DNA of 36,915 bases from JBGPIK01 sp041484845 (GTDB lineage: Bacteria; Desulfobacterota; Binatia; UBA9968). Numbering within the stretch: position 1 is the first letter of the stretch; every line of letters starts with the position of its first letter. Location: contig JBGPIK010000014.1 of NCBI GenBank assembly GCA_041484845.1, positions 1 to 36,915 on the forward strand. Direction: 5' to 3'. Of the stretch, positions 1 to 9,233 are shown one piece after another. A model generated the notes under the pieces. The model ran no database searches and was not told where the DNA came from. It saw nothing but the letters and a program-made list of their open reading frames with translations. The translations under genes and the position numbers were made by a program.

Positions 1-324
1 AACTTTGGGTGTTAAAATGATCCTGAAAGAAAACGGAACGACGACAAAGTTTCGGAGAAACACTTGCGCGGGTTCAATTGTGGTTAAAAAACCTCGTGAG
101 CGGGGCGTCGGGTCGTCATACGTCTCAAGAACGAAGCTGCCATCAGTTTTGGCCGGCGCATCTAATCGAACGGGACTGGCATCAACCGGCGGGTTCGCCG
201 TTAGCAGAGGCGAAACATGTTGATTGCTGCAGGCAAAAGTCCGGTAAATGAAAAAGCCCAGGGACAGAAATTCGAGGCTCAACAAAACCGACCCGACGAA
301 TAATATTTTCTTCACGCGCGACAT
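1..324 (-). CDS. Partial hypothetical protein with N-terminal membrane anchor
   Basis: A reading frame opens at an ATG at 324 on the minus strand and stays open for 108 codons to the edge of the window, so the C-terminus is missing. The N-terminus is MSRVKK followed by a hydrophobic stretch (about residues 7-30), which reads as an uncleaved signal anchor or a signal peptide. A cysteine follows shortly after (FAC, about residue 32). The rest is polar and rich in Pro, Asp and Thr, as in an exported or periplasmic domain. There is no convincing Shine-Dalgarno before the ATG. I do not recognise a family. The frame is divergent from the defence operon and separated from it by about 0.9 kb, so it is probably unrelated housekeeping DNA flanking the island. 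The call rests on the long open frame and the clean membrane segment. Confidence 0.55.
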   Translation of the reverse strand, partial: MSRVKKILFVGSVLLSLEFLSLGFFIYRTFACSNQHVSPLLTANPPVDASPVRLDAPAKTDGSFVLETYDDPTPRSRGFLTTIEPAQVFLRNFVVVPFSFRIILTPKV

Positions 325-1187
325 ATAAGAATAACAGCTAAGCTTCAGCTTAACACCGATCGGCCCAATATCAAGGGATGCGTAGTTCTCAGAGAACTCT
401 TAACCGAAACGTAACTTTTCGCTGTAACCGTGAAATTGTACACGCATGAATCAGGTAGCCCCCACCATCTCCGTCGGGTGCAAATTAACCACCTAAGGTT
501 GTGGAAATAGAAGCTTATCAAATTCCCGGCTTGCCTTAGGGTTTCTCCTTGCCCTGAAAACCAGGCAACCCGAGGTGAAATCTGGACCTCGAACTATATA
601 AACCGAAGCCGTGGTAAGTTGAACGGCTTGAACGGAGCGCAGCGGTTGAACGTTTTGAGCTTTTTGAACGGCATTCGAATGTTGGTCGGACCGAGACCGA
701 AAGAAAGCCCTACCAGTATCGTGTTACCCTCCGCTACGTGGAAAGAACGCAGCAGAACCCATACGGCTTGGTGGTAAGCTCAGTGGAGCAGAATGAATCC
801 CTGATAGAATCTTTTCCGAACCCAAAATCAAAAAACTAGAGACTTCGTTTGTGCTGATGCCCCTCGTGACAGAAAGCTCTTCGGACGGCCCAGAAAAAGC
901 CCCCAAAGTTAGATAGCGCTGCATCTGGCCGGCCAGTCATCGGCTCCACAATCGTTAAAGCCGACACCAATTTATGGTTTTTACTCCCACGTTCTTTTCT
1001 GTTGCCTAGATCTTCGGTCTTTGCGCTTTTCTTGCTGCTCTGTGGACCGCCGTCCCTCTTAAATCACCCCTTATCCTGTATCCTTTCCCAAGCCCCCCGG
1101 CTCCGTGCTGCCCGCTCTTGGCATCTACCCACCATTTCGACTAGTATTGTCTGAGCGTCGAACCGGGATATGGCGACTTCGACCCTG
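325..1187. other. Gene-poor interval left of the defence operon
   Basis: I find no credible gene here. The open frames are short, lack ribosome-binding sites and have no recognisable protein character. The interval contains a degenerate nine-base tandem repeat (619-672, listed separately). Its right end carries the candidate promoter of the helicase operon. The gene-free length suggests this is the boundary of the island. Confidence 0.5.
619..672 (+). repeat. Degenerate 9-bp tandem repeat, consensus TTGAACGGC
   Basis: The heptamer TTGAACG begins at 619, 628, 646 and 664, so every interval is a multiple of nine. Reading in nine-base steps gives six units: TTGAACGGC, TTGAACGGA, a diverged unit, TTGAACGTT, TTGAGCTTT and TTGAACGGC. 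It lies in non-coding DNA and no function is evident. It could be a decaying minisatellite. Confidence 0.7.
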
Positions 1188-1212
1188 CCGGTTCTCCGAG
1201 CGCAAACGCTAA
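1188..1212 (+). promoter_or_regulatory. Candidate alternative-sigma promoter of the helicase/methylase operon (weakest of three)
   Basis: CCGGTT (1188-1193) is followed after 11 nt by AACGCTAA (1205-1212), 24 nt before the ATG of the first operon gene. The same two boxes with a 12-nt spacer precede the sigma-like gene and the ubiquitin-like operon. This copy differs by one base in spacing and two in the second box, so it is the least certain member. I infer that it is read by the sigma-like protein encoded at 15761. Confidence 0.45.
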
Positions 1213-1236
1213 TCACAATGTTTCTCGACAGTTGTC

Positions 1237-4200
1237 ATGGATGTTTTCCAAACCCATTCCCGTATCGTTTCTGACTACGAGAACTACATTCGTAGCTTCC
1301 TCAAGATTCAGGACCCGAAAATCCGGGAAGTTGTCGAAACTGAGCTAAGTAAAGGCAAGCTCTGGCCCGAACCGCTGCTTCAGTTCAATCCAGCTTTCGA
1401 AATCTCAGGCACAGTCGATGATCTCGTAGCCAAGAGGATTTTACATGCCGATATCCGCGATATCTTCAAAGGTTACAAACTCTACCGGCATCAAGTCGAA
1501 GCAATACAACTAGGGACCACTGGCAAGGACTTCATCGTGACATCTGGCACGGGCTCGGGAAAATCCCTCACTTATATTGGATCTATATTCCATCACTTGC
1601 TTTCCCAGCCTGGCGCGAAAGGCGTAACCGCCGTCGTGGTTTATCCGATGAACGCACTGATCAACTCACAATCAGAAGAGTTCAGCCGCTACAAGGAAAA
1701 CTACGAGAATGCGACGGGAAAGGAGTTTCCGATATCCTTCGGGCAATATACGGGACAGGAGAAAGAAGAAGCCCGACAAAAGATGCGCGAAGATCCACCG
1801 CAGATCCTTCTCACTAACTACATGATGCTAGAGCTTCTTTTGACCCGCATTCGCGAGCGGTCAATTCGGGACGGCATATACGAAAATCTGCGCTTTCTTG
1901 TTTTTGACGAACTGCACACCTATCGAGGGCGGCAGGGCGCGGACATTGCCCTACTCATCCGCCGCATACGTTCCCTTTGTACGCTGCCGGTCGTGTGTAT
2001 TGGCACATCAGCTACGATGATTTCTGTCGGGACGCCAACCACGCAACGTGCGGAGGTTGCCAACGTAGCGACAAAACTTTTTGGCAAACCGTTCAGCGCG
2101 GACCAGGTCATCAACGAAACGCTCACCCGTTCTTTCTTGTTCAACGGGATGACTCCGGGAGAGGCAGAATTACGCGTGGCGATATCTGCCGGTGTGAACG
2201 TCACAGAGGGCATCGAACAGCTCAAGAATCACCCGGTTGCTGTCTGGCTAGAAAACAAAATCGCTCTGGATGTGAGTGATGGAGTTTTAGTTCGGGGCAC
2301 ACCTAAACGTTTTGCCGACATTGTGGCCGATCTGGCGGTGGACTCTGGTCAACCCAAGAACGTTTGCCGTGATTTCCTCGAACAATTGCTGCAATGGATC
2401 AATACGATAAACGAACGGCTTCAGGAAACGGGGGAAGTGTACACAATACTTCCGTTTAAGTTTCACCAATTCATCTCGCAGACCGGTTCCGTTTACACGA
2501 CACTCGATCAGGACAATGATCGATTTATCACCTTAGAACCGGGGGTCTACAAGGAAGATCAATTAGAGAAGAAGCCCATCTTCATGAACGTGTTTAGTCG
2601 TGCTAGCGGTTACGCTTTCGTCTGCGTGTCCCGCCTAGGGGACCGGCTCGAACCTCGAGACTTTCAGGACAACACCGAAGACGAGGCTGAGGTAAACGAC
2701 GGGTATTTGATCATCGGCGAGGATATTTGGGATCCGTTGGACGATAGCGAGATGCTTCCTGAGAGCTGGCTTCGGAAGACGAAGAACGGTTTGGCCCCAC
2801 GTAAGGACAAAGAAGTCTTTTTCCCGTCCAGGCTGTATTTCAATGAGTTTGGAAACTGCTCGGAAAAGACGCCGATGACGCAGTGGGGCTGGTTCATGAA
2901 GGCGCCTCTTCTTTTCGATCCGACGGCTGGCGTGTTCTTTGATACAAAGACCAGGGAAGGGACGAAGCTCACGAAACTAGGCAGCGAAGGACGCAGCACC
3001 TCAACTACTATTGCGGCTTTCTCCATTCTCAATCAACTTTCCGATGCAGGTTTCAAACAAGAGGATCAGAAGCTTTTGAGCTTCACCGACAATAGGCAGG
3101 ACGCTGCACTGCAATCCGGTCATTTCAATGACTTTGTTCAGGTTGTCAGGTTACGTGCCGGCATTCATAAGGCGCTGGTGCAAGCGCCAAAGGGCGTACT
3201 GACATACACAACCATCGGCGAAGCTGTATTTAAGGCCCTGGGACTTCCTTTCCTCTGGTTCGCAAATACGAACGAGGAGCCGGCGCTTGCCACCGTGCGA
3301 CGCAATTATGAACAGTGCTTTCAGGACTATCTCCTGTACCGCGTCGTTGCGGACTTGAGACGCAGTTGGCGCGTCGTACTTCCTAACATGGAGCAATGCG
3401 CTCTCCTCAGCATCGAATACGCGGATTTGGATGAGATTGCGGCGGCAGATGAATTCTGGAAAGGCGCCCCACTTTTAGGCGATCTAAATCATTCCGATCG
3501 CAAGGAGTTCATCTGTACGATTTTAGATTTCTTTCGGCTGGAGTACGCGATCCACAGCGAAAATTATCTCACTCAATCGCGCATAAAGGAAAACGAGAAG
3601 CAGTTCCGCGAGAAACTGCGTCCGCCATGGACCCTCGACAGTAACGAAGAGATTCGCGAGCCCTACTATATTCGTTATGAACCTCTTAATCGGACCGCTG
3701 GCCTGTATTCCAAAAGTATGGGGCCTTCGAGTTCGCTTGGAAAATTTGTCAAGCAATATGTCCGGCAACATGGCATCGATATCGATCTGAAGAAAGACAA
3801 ATATCGCGACTTCATTCTCCAGATTATGGCGATGTTGGAGCAGGCGGACTACCTGAAATCGCAAACGGCCAGGAGCCAGGAAAACGATGAAGTGCCGATC
3901 TATCGCCTCCGCCTGGAAAAAATCATTTGGAAAGTCGGTGATGGAGAGACCGTAAAGGCTGATGTCGTCAAGCAGCGCGCGTACAAGGAACAGGCGCCGA
4001 AGCCGAACAAGTTTTTTCAGGATCTATATCAGCGTGATTTTGCCAAGATGAAACGGCTGGTTGGCGCGGATCATACCGGCCAACTTGGGACTGACGACCG
4101 TATTCAGCGAGAAGATGAGTTCCGCAAAGGTGAGATCAGCTCGCTATTCTGTTCACCCACGATGGAGTTGGGTATCGACATTCGTAATCTGAGTGTCGTT

Positions 4201-6351
4201 CATATGCGAAATGTGCCACCCAACCCCGCAAACTACGCGCAACGCTCGGGACGCGCGGGACGAAGCGGCCAAGCAGCGCTAGTTTTTACCTACTGCTCGA
4301 GCTATTCCCCGCACGACCGCCATTATTTCAACGAGCAGGCGGCTCTGTTTAAGGGCGCCGTGATGGCGCCCAAGCTGGATCTTTGCAACCGAGAGCTGCT
4401 CTTGTCTCATTTAAATGCGCTTGTAGCGTCTGAGATTGGACTCCCGGGCCTAGATGAGATTGGCGGGGCCAAGCCGTCAATCATGCATCTGGTTATGGAC
4501 GACAACGATCAATGGCCGATTTCACCTGAGGTTCGATCGGGCCTCGATATTTCACCGAGCACGTTCAACAGTCTCAAGATGACACTGAAACGAGCTATCC
4601 ACGATTTTGAGGGAGATCTGCAGAAAACTGCTGGATCATGGTATTCGGATCAATGGATCGAACAAAACCTGTCGAACGTCGCTAATCATTTGGATGAAGC
4701 TCTTGTACGTTGGCGCCGACTCTATCGCTCGGCGAAGCAGCTTCTTGCTAGATCAACGCAAAGAATAGGTGGCGGTAGACTGAACGGCGAAGAACTGCGC
4801 AAAGAGCAGAACTTTGAGCGCCAGGCGATACGACAGCTGAACCTTCTTAGAAACGATCTTTTCGGAAGATCGTCTGAATTATCCGAGTTTTATCCCTACC
4901 GCTATCTAGCATCCGAAGGTTTTTTGCCGGGATACAACTTTACCCGGCTTCCAATCCGTGTCTTTCTACCAACGAGTGATTCTTCCGGCGAGTTTGTGTC
5001 ACGGCCGCGTCCCATTGCTCTTCGTGAGTTCGGTCCGCTCAATGTCATTTATCACAACGGACGAAAGTATCGGGTCTGCCAGCTTGTAGTGCAGGACGCG
5101 GATTCCGCTCTCGAAGAGGCGAAGATCAGTAAAAAGGCGGGTTACTTCCTGACGAAGGACCAAAAGGATCTGGAAATCTGTCCCTTTTCGGGTGTTAGTC
5201 TCGCGGACAACGCGAATAAGGAGCATCTGCACTATCTTATCGAAATGGCGGAGTCTCGGGCCGAGGAAGTTGATCGCATTTCCTGTGAGGAGGAGGAACG
5301 GGTCTCGCGCGGCTTTGATATAAAGACTTACTTTTCCGTCGATGGTGGCAATTTTGAACGGGTAAAGAAGGCGGTTGCCCGTACCAGCGAGAACGCGCTT
5401 TTGAATCTTCGGTACGTTCCGGCGGCCCGACTAGTTCATGTGAACTATAAATGGCGTTCCCAACGCGACGGTGATGGGTTCCCAATGGGAATGATTTCTG
5501 GAAATTGGCGGAACTCAATACCCGAACCCGAGAAAAACGCGAAAGAAGATTATCGACTGGTCAAGCTATGGACTTCGAATTTGGCCGATGCGCTTCACAT
5601 CGAGCCGATCGAGCCGCTCGGGTTGAAACATGATGGTGTGATAACCCTGCAGCATGCTTTAAAACGGGCAATCGAAAGCGTGTTTCAGGTGGAACCTAAC
5701 GAAATTGGAGTCGTGACAGTCGGAGATCCAGAGGCGCCCAACATTCTACTCTACGAAGCGGCTGAGGGAAGCCTCGGGATTCTCTCCCAATTTGTCGAGG
5801 ACATAAACGTGTTCCATGAAGTGGTCGAGCTGGCGATCAGTCTTTGTCGTTTCGACGACCCAGAGTACAAAGGGCCGGCTTCTTACAACGATCTTCTAAG
5901 CTACTATAACCAGCGCGATCATATGATTATCGATCGGCACTTGATTAAAGACGCGCTCGAAAAATTGCTGATCTGCACGATAGAAATCCAGTCCAATCCG
6001 CACTTCAAAGGGTATGACGACCAATACCTCACGTTATTGCGCGGCATCGATCCGAATTCCACGACTGAGCGGAAGTTCATCGATTACCTGTATCAGAACG
6101 GGTTTCGATTGCCTGACGCCGCCCAGAAGCGAGTTGATGGGCTCTACTGTCAGCCGGACTTTTATTATGAGCCTCGCGTGTGGGTCTTCTGTGATGGAAC
6201 GCCGCACGATGAGCCTGCCGTCGCCGAAGCTGACGATGAAATTCGCCAGGCGATCATCGCCAAGGGCGATGAGGTGTGGGTCTATCATTACAAAGACAAT
6301 CTCGCCGAAAAAATCGCCGCGCGTCCTGATATTTTCCGAAGAGTCCGATGA
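1237..6351 (+). CDS. DEAD-box/DUF1998 helicase with C-terminal Vsr/DUF559-like nuclease domain
   Basis: A 1704-aa superfamily 2 helicase. The N-terminal motor has Walker A TSGTGSGKS (102-110), the DELH box (224-227) and a GTSAT motif. The second motor lobe carries SFTDNRQDAA and the arginine-finger motif QRSGRAGR (about 1002). A DUF1998 region follows, recognisable from LLYEAAEGSLGIL (about 1504-1516). Its usual Cys ligands are gone: where relatives have CxxC before the LLSYYNQ segment, this protein reads SYND (from 1549). The last 95 residues look like a Vsr/DUF559-type nuclease: Glu about 1611, PDF (Asp 1641), CDG (Asp 1653), His 1657 and a later D-x-x-R. The overall plan resembles MrfA/YprA helicases and DISARM DrmA plus DrmB fused in one chain; Druantia DruE is another relative to consider. 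It is the first gene of a four-gene operon, and its TGA overlaps the ATG of the next gene. Role inferred: translocase/nuclease effector of a restriction-like antiphage system. Confidence 0.88.
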   Translation: MDVFQTHSRIVSDYENYIRSFLKIQDPKIREVVETELSKGKLWPEPLLQFNPAFEISGTVDDLVAKRILHADIRDIFKGYKLYRHQVEAIQLGTTGKDFIVTSGTGSGKSLTYIGSIFHHLLSQPGAKGVTAVVVYPMNALINSQSEEFSRYKENYENATGKEFPISFGQYTGQEKEEARQKMREDPPQILLTNYMMLELLLTRIRERSIRDGIYENLRFLVFDELHTYRGRQGADIALLIRRIRSLCTLPVVCIGTSATMISVGTPTTQRAEVANVATKLFGKPFSADQVINETLTRSFLFNGMTPGEAELRVAISAGVNVTEGIEQLKNHPVAVWLENKIALDVSDGVLVRGTPKRFADIVADLAVDSGQPKNVCRDFLEQLLQWINTINERLQETGEVYTILPFKFHQFISQTGSVYTTLDQDNDRFITLEPGVYKEDQLEKKPIFMNVFSRASGYAFVCVSRLGDRLEPRDFQDNTEDEAEVNDGYLIIGEDIWDPLDDSEMLPESWLRKTKNGLAPRKDKEVFFPSRLYFNEFGNCSEKTPMTQWGWFMKAPLLFDPTAGVFFDTKTREGTKLTKLGSEGRSTSTTIAAFSILNQLSDAGFKQEDQKLLSFTDNRQDAALQSGHFNDFVQVVRLRAGIHKALVQAPKGVLTYTTIGEAVFKALGLPFLWFANTNEEPALATVRRNYEQCFQDYLLYRVVADLRRSWRVVLPNMEQCALLSIEYADLDEIAAADEFWKGAPLLGDLNHSDRKEFICTILDFFRLEYAIHSENYLTQSRIKENEKQFREKLRPPWTLDSNEEIREPYYIRYEPLNRTAGLYSKSMGPSSSLGKFVKQYVRQHGIDIDLKKDKYRDFILQIMAMLEQADYLKSQTARSQENDEVPIYRLRLEKIIWKVGDGETVKADVVKQRAYKEQAPKPNKFFQDLYQRDFAKMKRLVGADHTGQLGTDDRIQREDEFRKGEISSLFCSPTMELGIDIRNLSVVHMRNVPPNPANYAQRSGRAGRSGQAALVFTYCSSYSPHDRHYFNEQAALFKGAVMAPKLDLCNRELLLSHLNALVASEIGLPGLDEIGGAKPSIMHLVMDDNDQWPISPEVRSGLDISPSTFNSLKMTLKRAIHDFEGDLQKTAGSWYSDQWIEQNLSNVANHLDEALVRWRRLYRSAKQLLARSTQRIGGGRLNGEELRKEQNFERQAIRQLNLLRNDLFGRSSELSEFYPYRYLASEGFLPGYNFTRLPIRVFLPTSDSSGEFVSRPRPIALREFGPLNVIYHNGRKYRVCQLVVQDADSALEEAKISKKAGYFLTKDQKDLEICPFSGVSLADNANKEHLHYLIEMAESRAEEVDRISCEEEERVSRGFDIKTYFSVDGGNFERVKKAVARTSENALLNLRYVPAARLVHVNYKWRSQRDGDGFPMGMISGNWRNSIPEPEKNAKEDYRLVKLWTSNLADALHIEPIEPLGLKHDGVITLQHALKRAIESVFQVEPNEIGVVTVGDPEAPNILLYEAAEGSLGILSQFVEDINVFHEVVELAISLCRFDDPEYKGPASYNDLLSYYNQRDHMIIDRHLIKDALEKLLICTIEIQSNPHFKGYDDQYLTLLRGIDPNSTTERKFIDYLYQNGFRLPDAAQKRVDGLYCQPDFYYEPRVWVFCDGTPHDEPAVAEADDEIRQAIIAKGDEVWVYHYKDNLAEKIAARPDIFRRVR

Positions 6352-9224
6352 CCGCTTCACTTCAACCTGGAAAACTCGTTACGCTGCGTGGTCGCGATTG
6401 GATAGTTCTCCCGTCAGACGACCCCGATCTTCTTGTGGTCAAACCGCTGGGTGGATGGGAAGACGAAATCGCCGGCATCTACTTGCCGCTGGAAATCGAG
6501 TCGGATACTCCGGTCGATGCATCGTTTCCGCCGCCTACAAACGAAGACCTCGGCGATATAAGCACAGCTCGCTTGCTCTATGACTCGGCGCGTCTAGCGT
6601 TTCGTAACGGCGCCGGACCTTTTCGTGCGCTGGCGAAGCTCTCTTTCCGTCCTCGTTCCTATCAGATGGTGCCGCTTATCATGGCCTTGCGGCAGGAACG
6701 GGTCCGCCTGCTCGTCGCGGACGATGTCGGCGTCGGTAAAACGGTGGAGGCGCTTCTGATTGTCCGGGAGCTTCTGGAGCGGCGGAAAATCAAGCGCTTC
6801 GCTGTCGTCTGCCTGCCCCACCTTTGTGAACAGTGGCAGGATGAGATTCGCGACAAACTCGATCTTGAAGCCGTGATCATCAGGTCGAATACACAGGCCC
6901 GTCTCGACCGGCAGATCCAGGGCGACACCAGCGTTTATGACTACTATCCGTATCAGGTCATCAGCATCGACTTCATCAAATCGGAGACTCGCCGCGATGT
7001 TTTTGTCGAGCAATGTCCTGAATTGCTGATTGTGGACGAGGTTCATACCTGTGCCAGACCAGCAGGCGCGTCAACCACCCAGCAGCAACGCTATCACCTT
7101 ATTAGCCGCATCGCGCAGAAGCCCAGCCAGCAGATCATTCTCTTGACCGCGACTCCGCACAGCGGCAAGCCTGAGGAGTTTCATTCATTGCTTGGCCTGA
7201 TCAAGCCTGAGTTTGAAAACGTGGATCTGCCAAACTCCACACAACCACAGCGCCGCGAACTGGCCAGATTCTTTGTTCAGCGCAAGCGAGCCGACGTGGA
7301 AAAATGGATGGGGGAAGATACGCCTTTCCCCAAGCGGGAGGCGTTCGAGTGGCCCTATGACATCTCCCCGGGATACGGCCGGTTTTTCGAGCAGATCCTC
7401 GACTTCGCCAAAAAGCTGATTTCACCAGACGCGAAACGCGACGGACAGCGCAGAGTGCAATATTGGACCGCGCTTGGCTTGCTTCGTGGCGTCATGTCGA
7501 GTCCCGCCGCCGGGATCGAAATGCTGAATACCAGGCTCACCGATCTTGCCTCGTCCGTCGCCGATGATTCCGCTGCCGGACCCGTTCCGGCCGATCTTGA
7601 CGCGGATGAAAATCCAGTGCGCGATTTGGACTATGGTTTTGAAGGAGACAATACCCCGACGCAGGTGGTTGAGCGTAATGATTGGTCGAGTTATCAGCGT
7701 CACCAGCTCCGGGCCTTTTCCGATCAGCTCGCCAAACTTTCGAATCCTAAGGACGATCAGAAACTCGCTTCCGCAGAGGCCATTTTAGAAGATTGGCTAT
7801 CAAACGGGTTCAACCCGGTCGTCTTCTGCCGCTATATTGCGACGGCTAATTACGTCGGCCAGCAATTGGCCCAGCTACTCAAGAAAAAATTTTCCAAAGT
7901 TCAATTCCACGTCATTACCAGTGAGCTACCCGATGAGATGCGCAAACAGCGGATCGAAGAAATAGATGTATCGCTGCCGCGTGTCATGATCGCTACCGAC
8001 TGTCTCAGCGAAGGCATCAACCTCCAAAAGTTCTTCACAGGCGTTCTACATTACGATTTACCCTGGAATCCCAACCGCCTTGAGCAGCGCGAGGGGAGGG
8101 TAGATCGGTTTGGGCAACTGGCTCCGGAAGTAAAAGCGTGCCTCCTTTATGGCGCCGATAATCCCATTGATGGCATCGTCCTCGATGTTCTTTTGCGCAA
8201 GGTGCGCGAGATCAAGCGGGCCACCGGCATCAACGTGCCTTTTCCGGAGGACTCGCAGAGTATTATCGACACGATTACCCAAGCCCTTCTTCTCAATCCG
8301 GACAGAAAGATTTCGAAGCGGGGGGACAAGAGGCAGATCGAGTTCGATTTCGATGAGTTCGATGAGGCTGCGAAATTAAAAGCAAACGTGACGCGCAAAG
8401 TCGAGGAAGCTGCGGAACGTGAAAAAGCCTCGCGCAGCATCTTCGCTCAAAACGCCATTAAGGCAGAGGAGATCGAAACTGACCTGCGCGATGTGGACGA
8501 AGCTATCGGGGATCCAAAAGCGGTGCAAGAGTTCGTTGTCTCAGGGTTGAACAACCTTCTCGGTGTCCAGGTAACAAAGGACACTAAAGGATATCGAATC
8601 GTTACGGGCAATCTGCCGCCACAACTTCGCGATTTGCTCCCGGCTGGGCAAACGGTTCGAATAAGCTTCGAGTCGCCGACGCCCGAGGGCTACTACTATC
8701 TGGGGCGAAACAACCGGTTCGTCGAACAACTCTGCCAGTTAGTGATGGCGAATACTCTTGCTCGCGTGGACAAACGCGCCGCCAGGACGTCGGTCATCCG
8801 CACGCGGCAGGTGGCGACAAAGACCACGCTCCTTCTTTTCCGGTGCCGTAACGTGATCGAAGAGCGGAGAGCTAACCATCAGGTTGTCGCCGAGGAGATG
8901 ATTCTCTGGGGGTGGCGTGGCACGCCGCAACAGAAGGAGTTTCTCGACCACGCCCAGGCCAAAGCGTTGCTGGCCTCGGCGAGGGCTACTTCCGACCTCA
9001 CCATCCAAGCGCGGTCGGGTTTTCTCGATAACGAGCTAACGATACTAGACTCAGTCAAGCCGGAATTCGACGGCTTAGCCGAAGAACGTTCGAAAAAACT
9101 CGTCGAAGCGCACGAACGCTTCAGCGCGCTAATGGACAGCAAGCATTTTCAAGTTGTTTATCCTGTCCTACCGATGGATATCCTCGGAGTGTACATTCTA
9201 CTTCCCGATGCTGCACAACCCTGA
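6348..9224 (+). CDS. SNF2/RapA-type helicase (DrmD-like)
   Basis: A 958-aa Swi2/Snf2 superfamily ATPase. Walker A is DDVGVGKT (125-132), where classical members have DEMGLGKT. Walker B is DEVH (230-233), motif III is LLTATPH (about 266-271), and the C-terminal lobe has the motif VI sequence QREGRVDRFGQ (580-590). The long C-terminal part (about 640-958) has no motif I can name and may bind DNA or partner proteins. Translation is coupled to the upstream helicase by a 4-base ATGA overlap. SNF2 translocases next to an adenine methylase and a DUF1998 helicase are typical of DISARM class 1 (DrmD). In such systems they are thought to remodel or move along invading DNA. Here the partner set differs from canonical DISARM, so I leave the symbol blank. 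Confidence 0.87.
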   Translation: MTASLQPGKLVTLRGRDWIVLPSDDPDLLVVKPLGGWEDEIAGIYLPLEIESDTPVDASFPPPTNEDLGDISTARLLYDSARLAFRNGAGPFRALAKLSFRPRSYQMVPLIMALRQERVRLLVADDVGVGKTVEALLIVRELLERRKIKRFAVVCLPHLCEQWQDEIRDKLDLEAVIIRSNTQARLDRQIQGDTSVYDYYPYQVISIDFIKSETRRDVFVEQCPELLIVDEVHTCARPAGASTTQQQRYHLISRIAQKPSQQIILLTATPHSGKPEEFHSLLGLIKPEFENVDLPNSTQPQRRELARFFVQRKRADVEKWMGEDTPFPKREAFEWPYDISPGYGRFFEQILDFAKKLISPDAKRDGQRRVQYWTALGLLRGVMSSPAAGIEMLNTRLTDLASSVADDSAAGPVPADLDADENPVRDLDYGFEGDNTPTQVVERNDWSSYQRHQLRAFSDQLAKLSNPKDDQKLASAEAILEDWLSNGFNPVVFCRYIATANYVGQQLAQLLKKKFSKVQFHVITSELPDEMRKQRIEEIDVSLPRVMIATDCLSEGINLQKFFTGVLHYDLPWNPNRLEQREGRVDRFGQLAPEVKACLLYGADNPIDGIVLDVLLRKVREIKRATGINVPFPEDSQSIIDTITQALLLNPDRKISKRGDKRQIEFDFDEFDEAAKLKANVTRKVEEAAEREKASRSIFAQNAIKAEEIETDLRDVDEAIGDPKAVQEFVVSGLNNLLGVQVTKDTKGYRIVTGNLPPQLRDLLPAGQTVRISFESPTPEGYYYLGRNNRFVEQLCQLVMANTLARVDKRAARTSVIRTRQVATKTTLLLFRCRNVIEERRANHQVVAEEMILWGWRGTPQQKEFLDHAQAKALLASARATSDLTIQARSGFLDNELTILDSVKPEFDGLAEERSKKLVEAHERFSALMDSKHFQVVYPVLPMDILGVYILLPDAAQP

Positions 9225-9233
9225 GGATTGTAA

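Noticed and set aside
951..980. An AATCGTT on the + strand that could be a reverse copy of the sigma-type second box
   Set aside because: No AACCGG lies at the required distance on the same side, so only one box is present.
6014..6583. A 189-codon + strand frame across the junction of the two helicase genes
   Set aside because: It is out of frame with both real genes, is rich in Arg, Ser and Pro as expected for a shadow frame, and lacks a Shine-Dalgarno.
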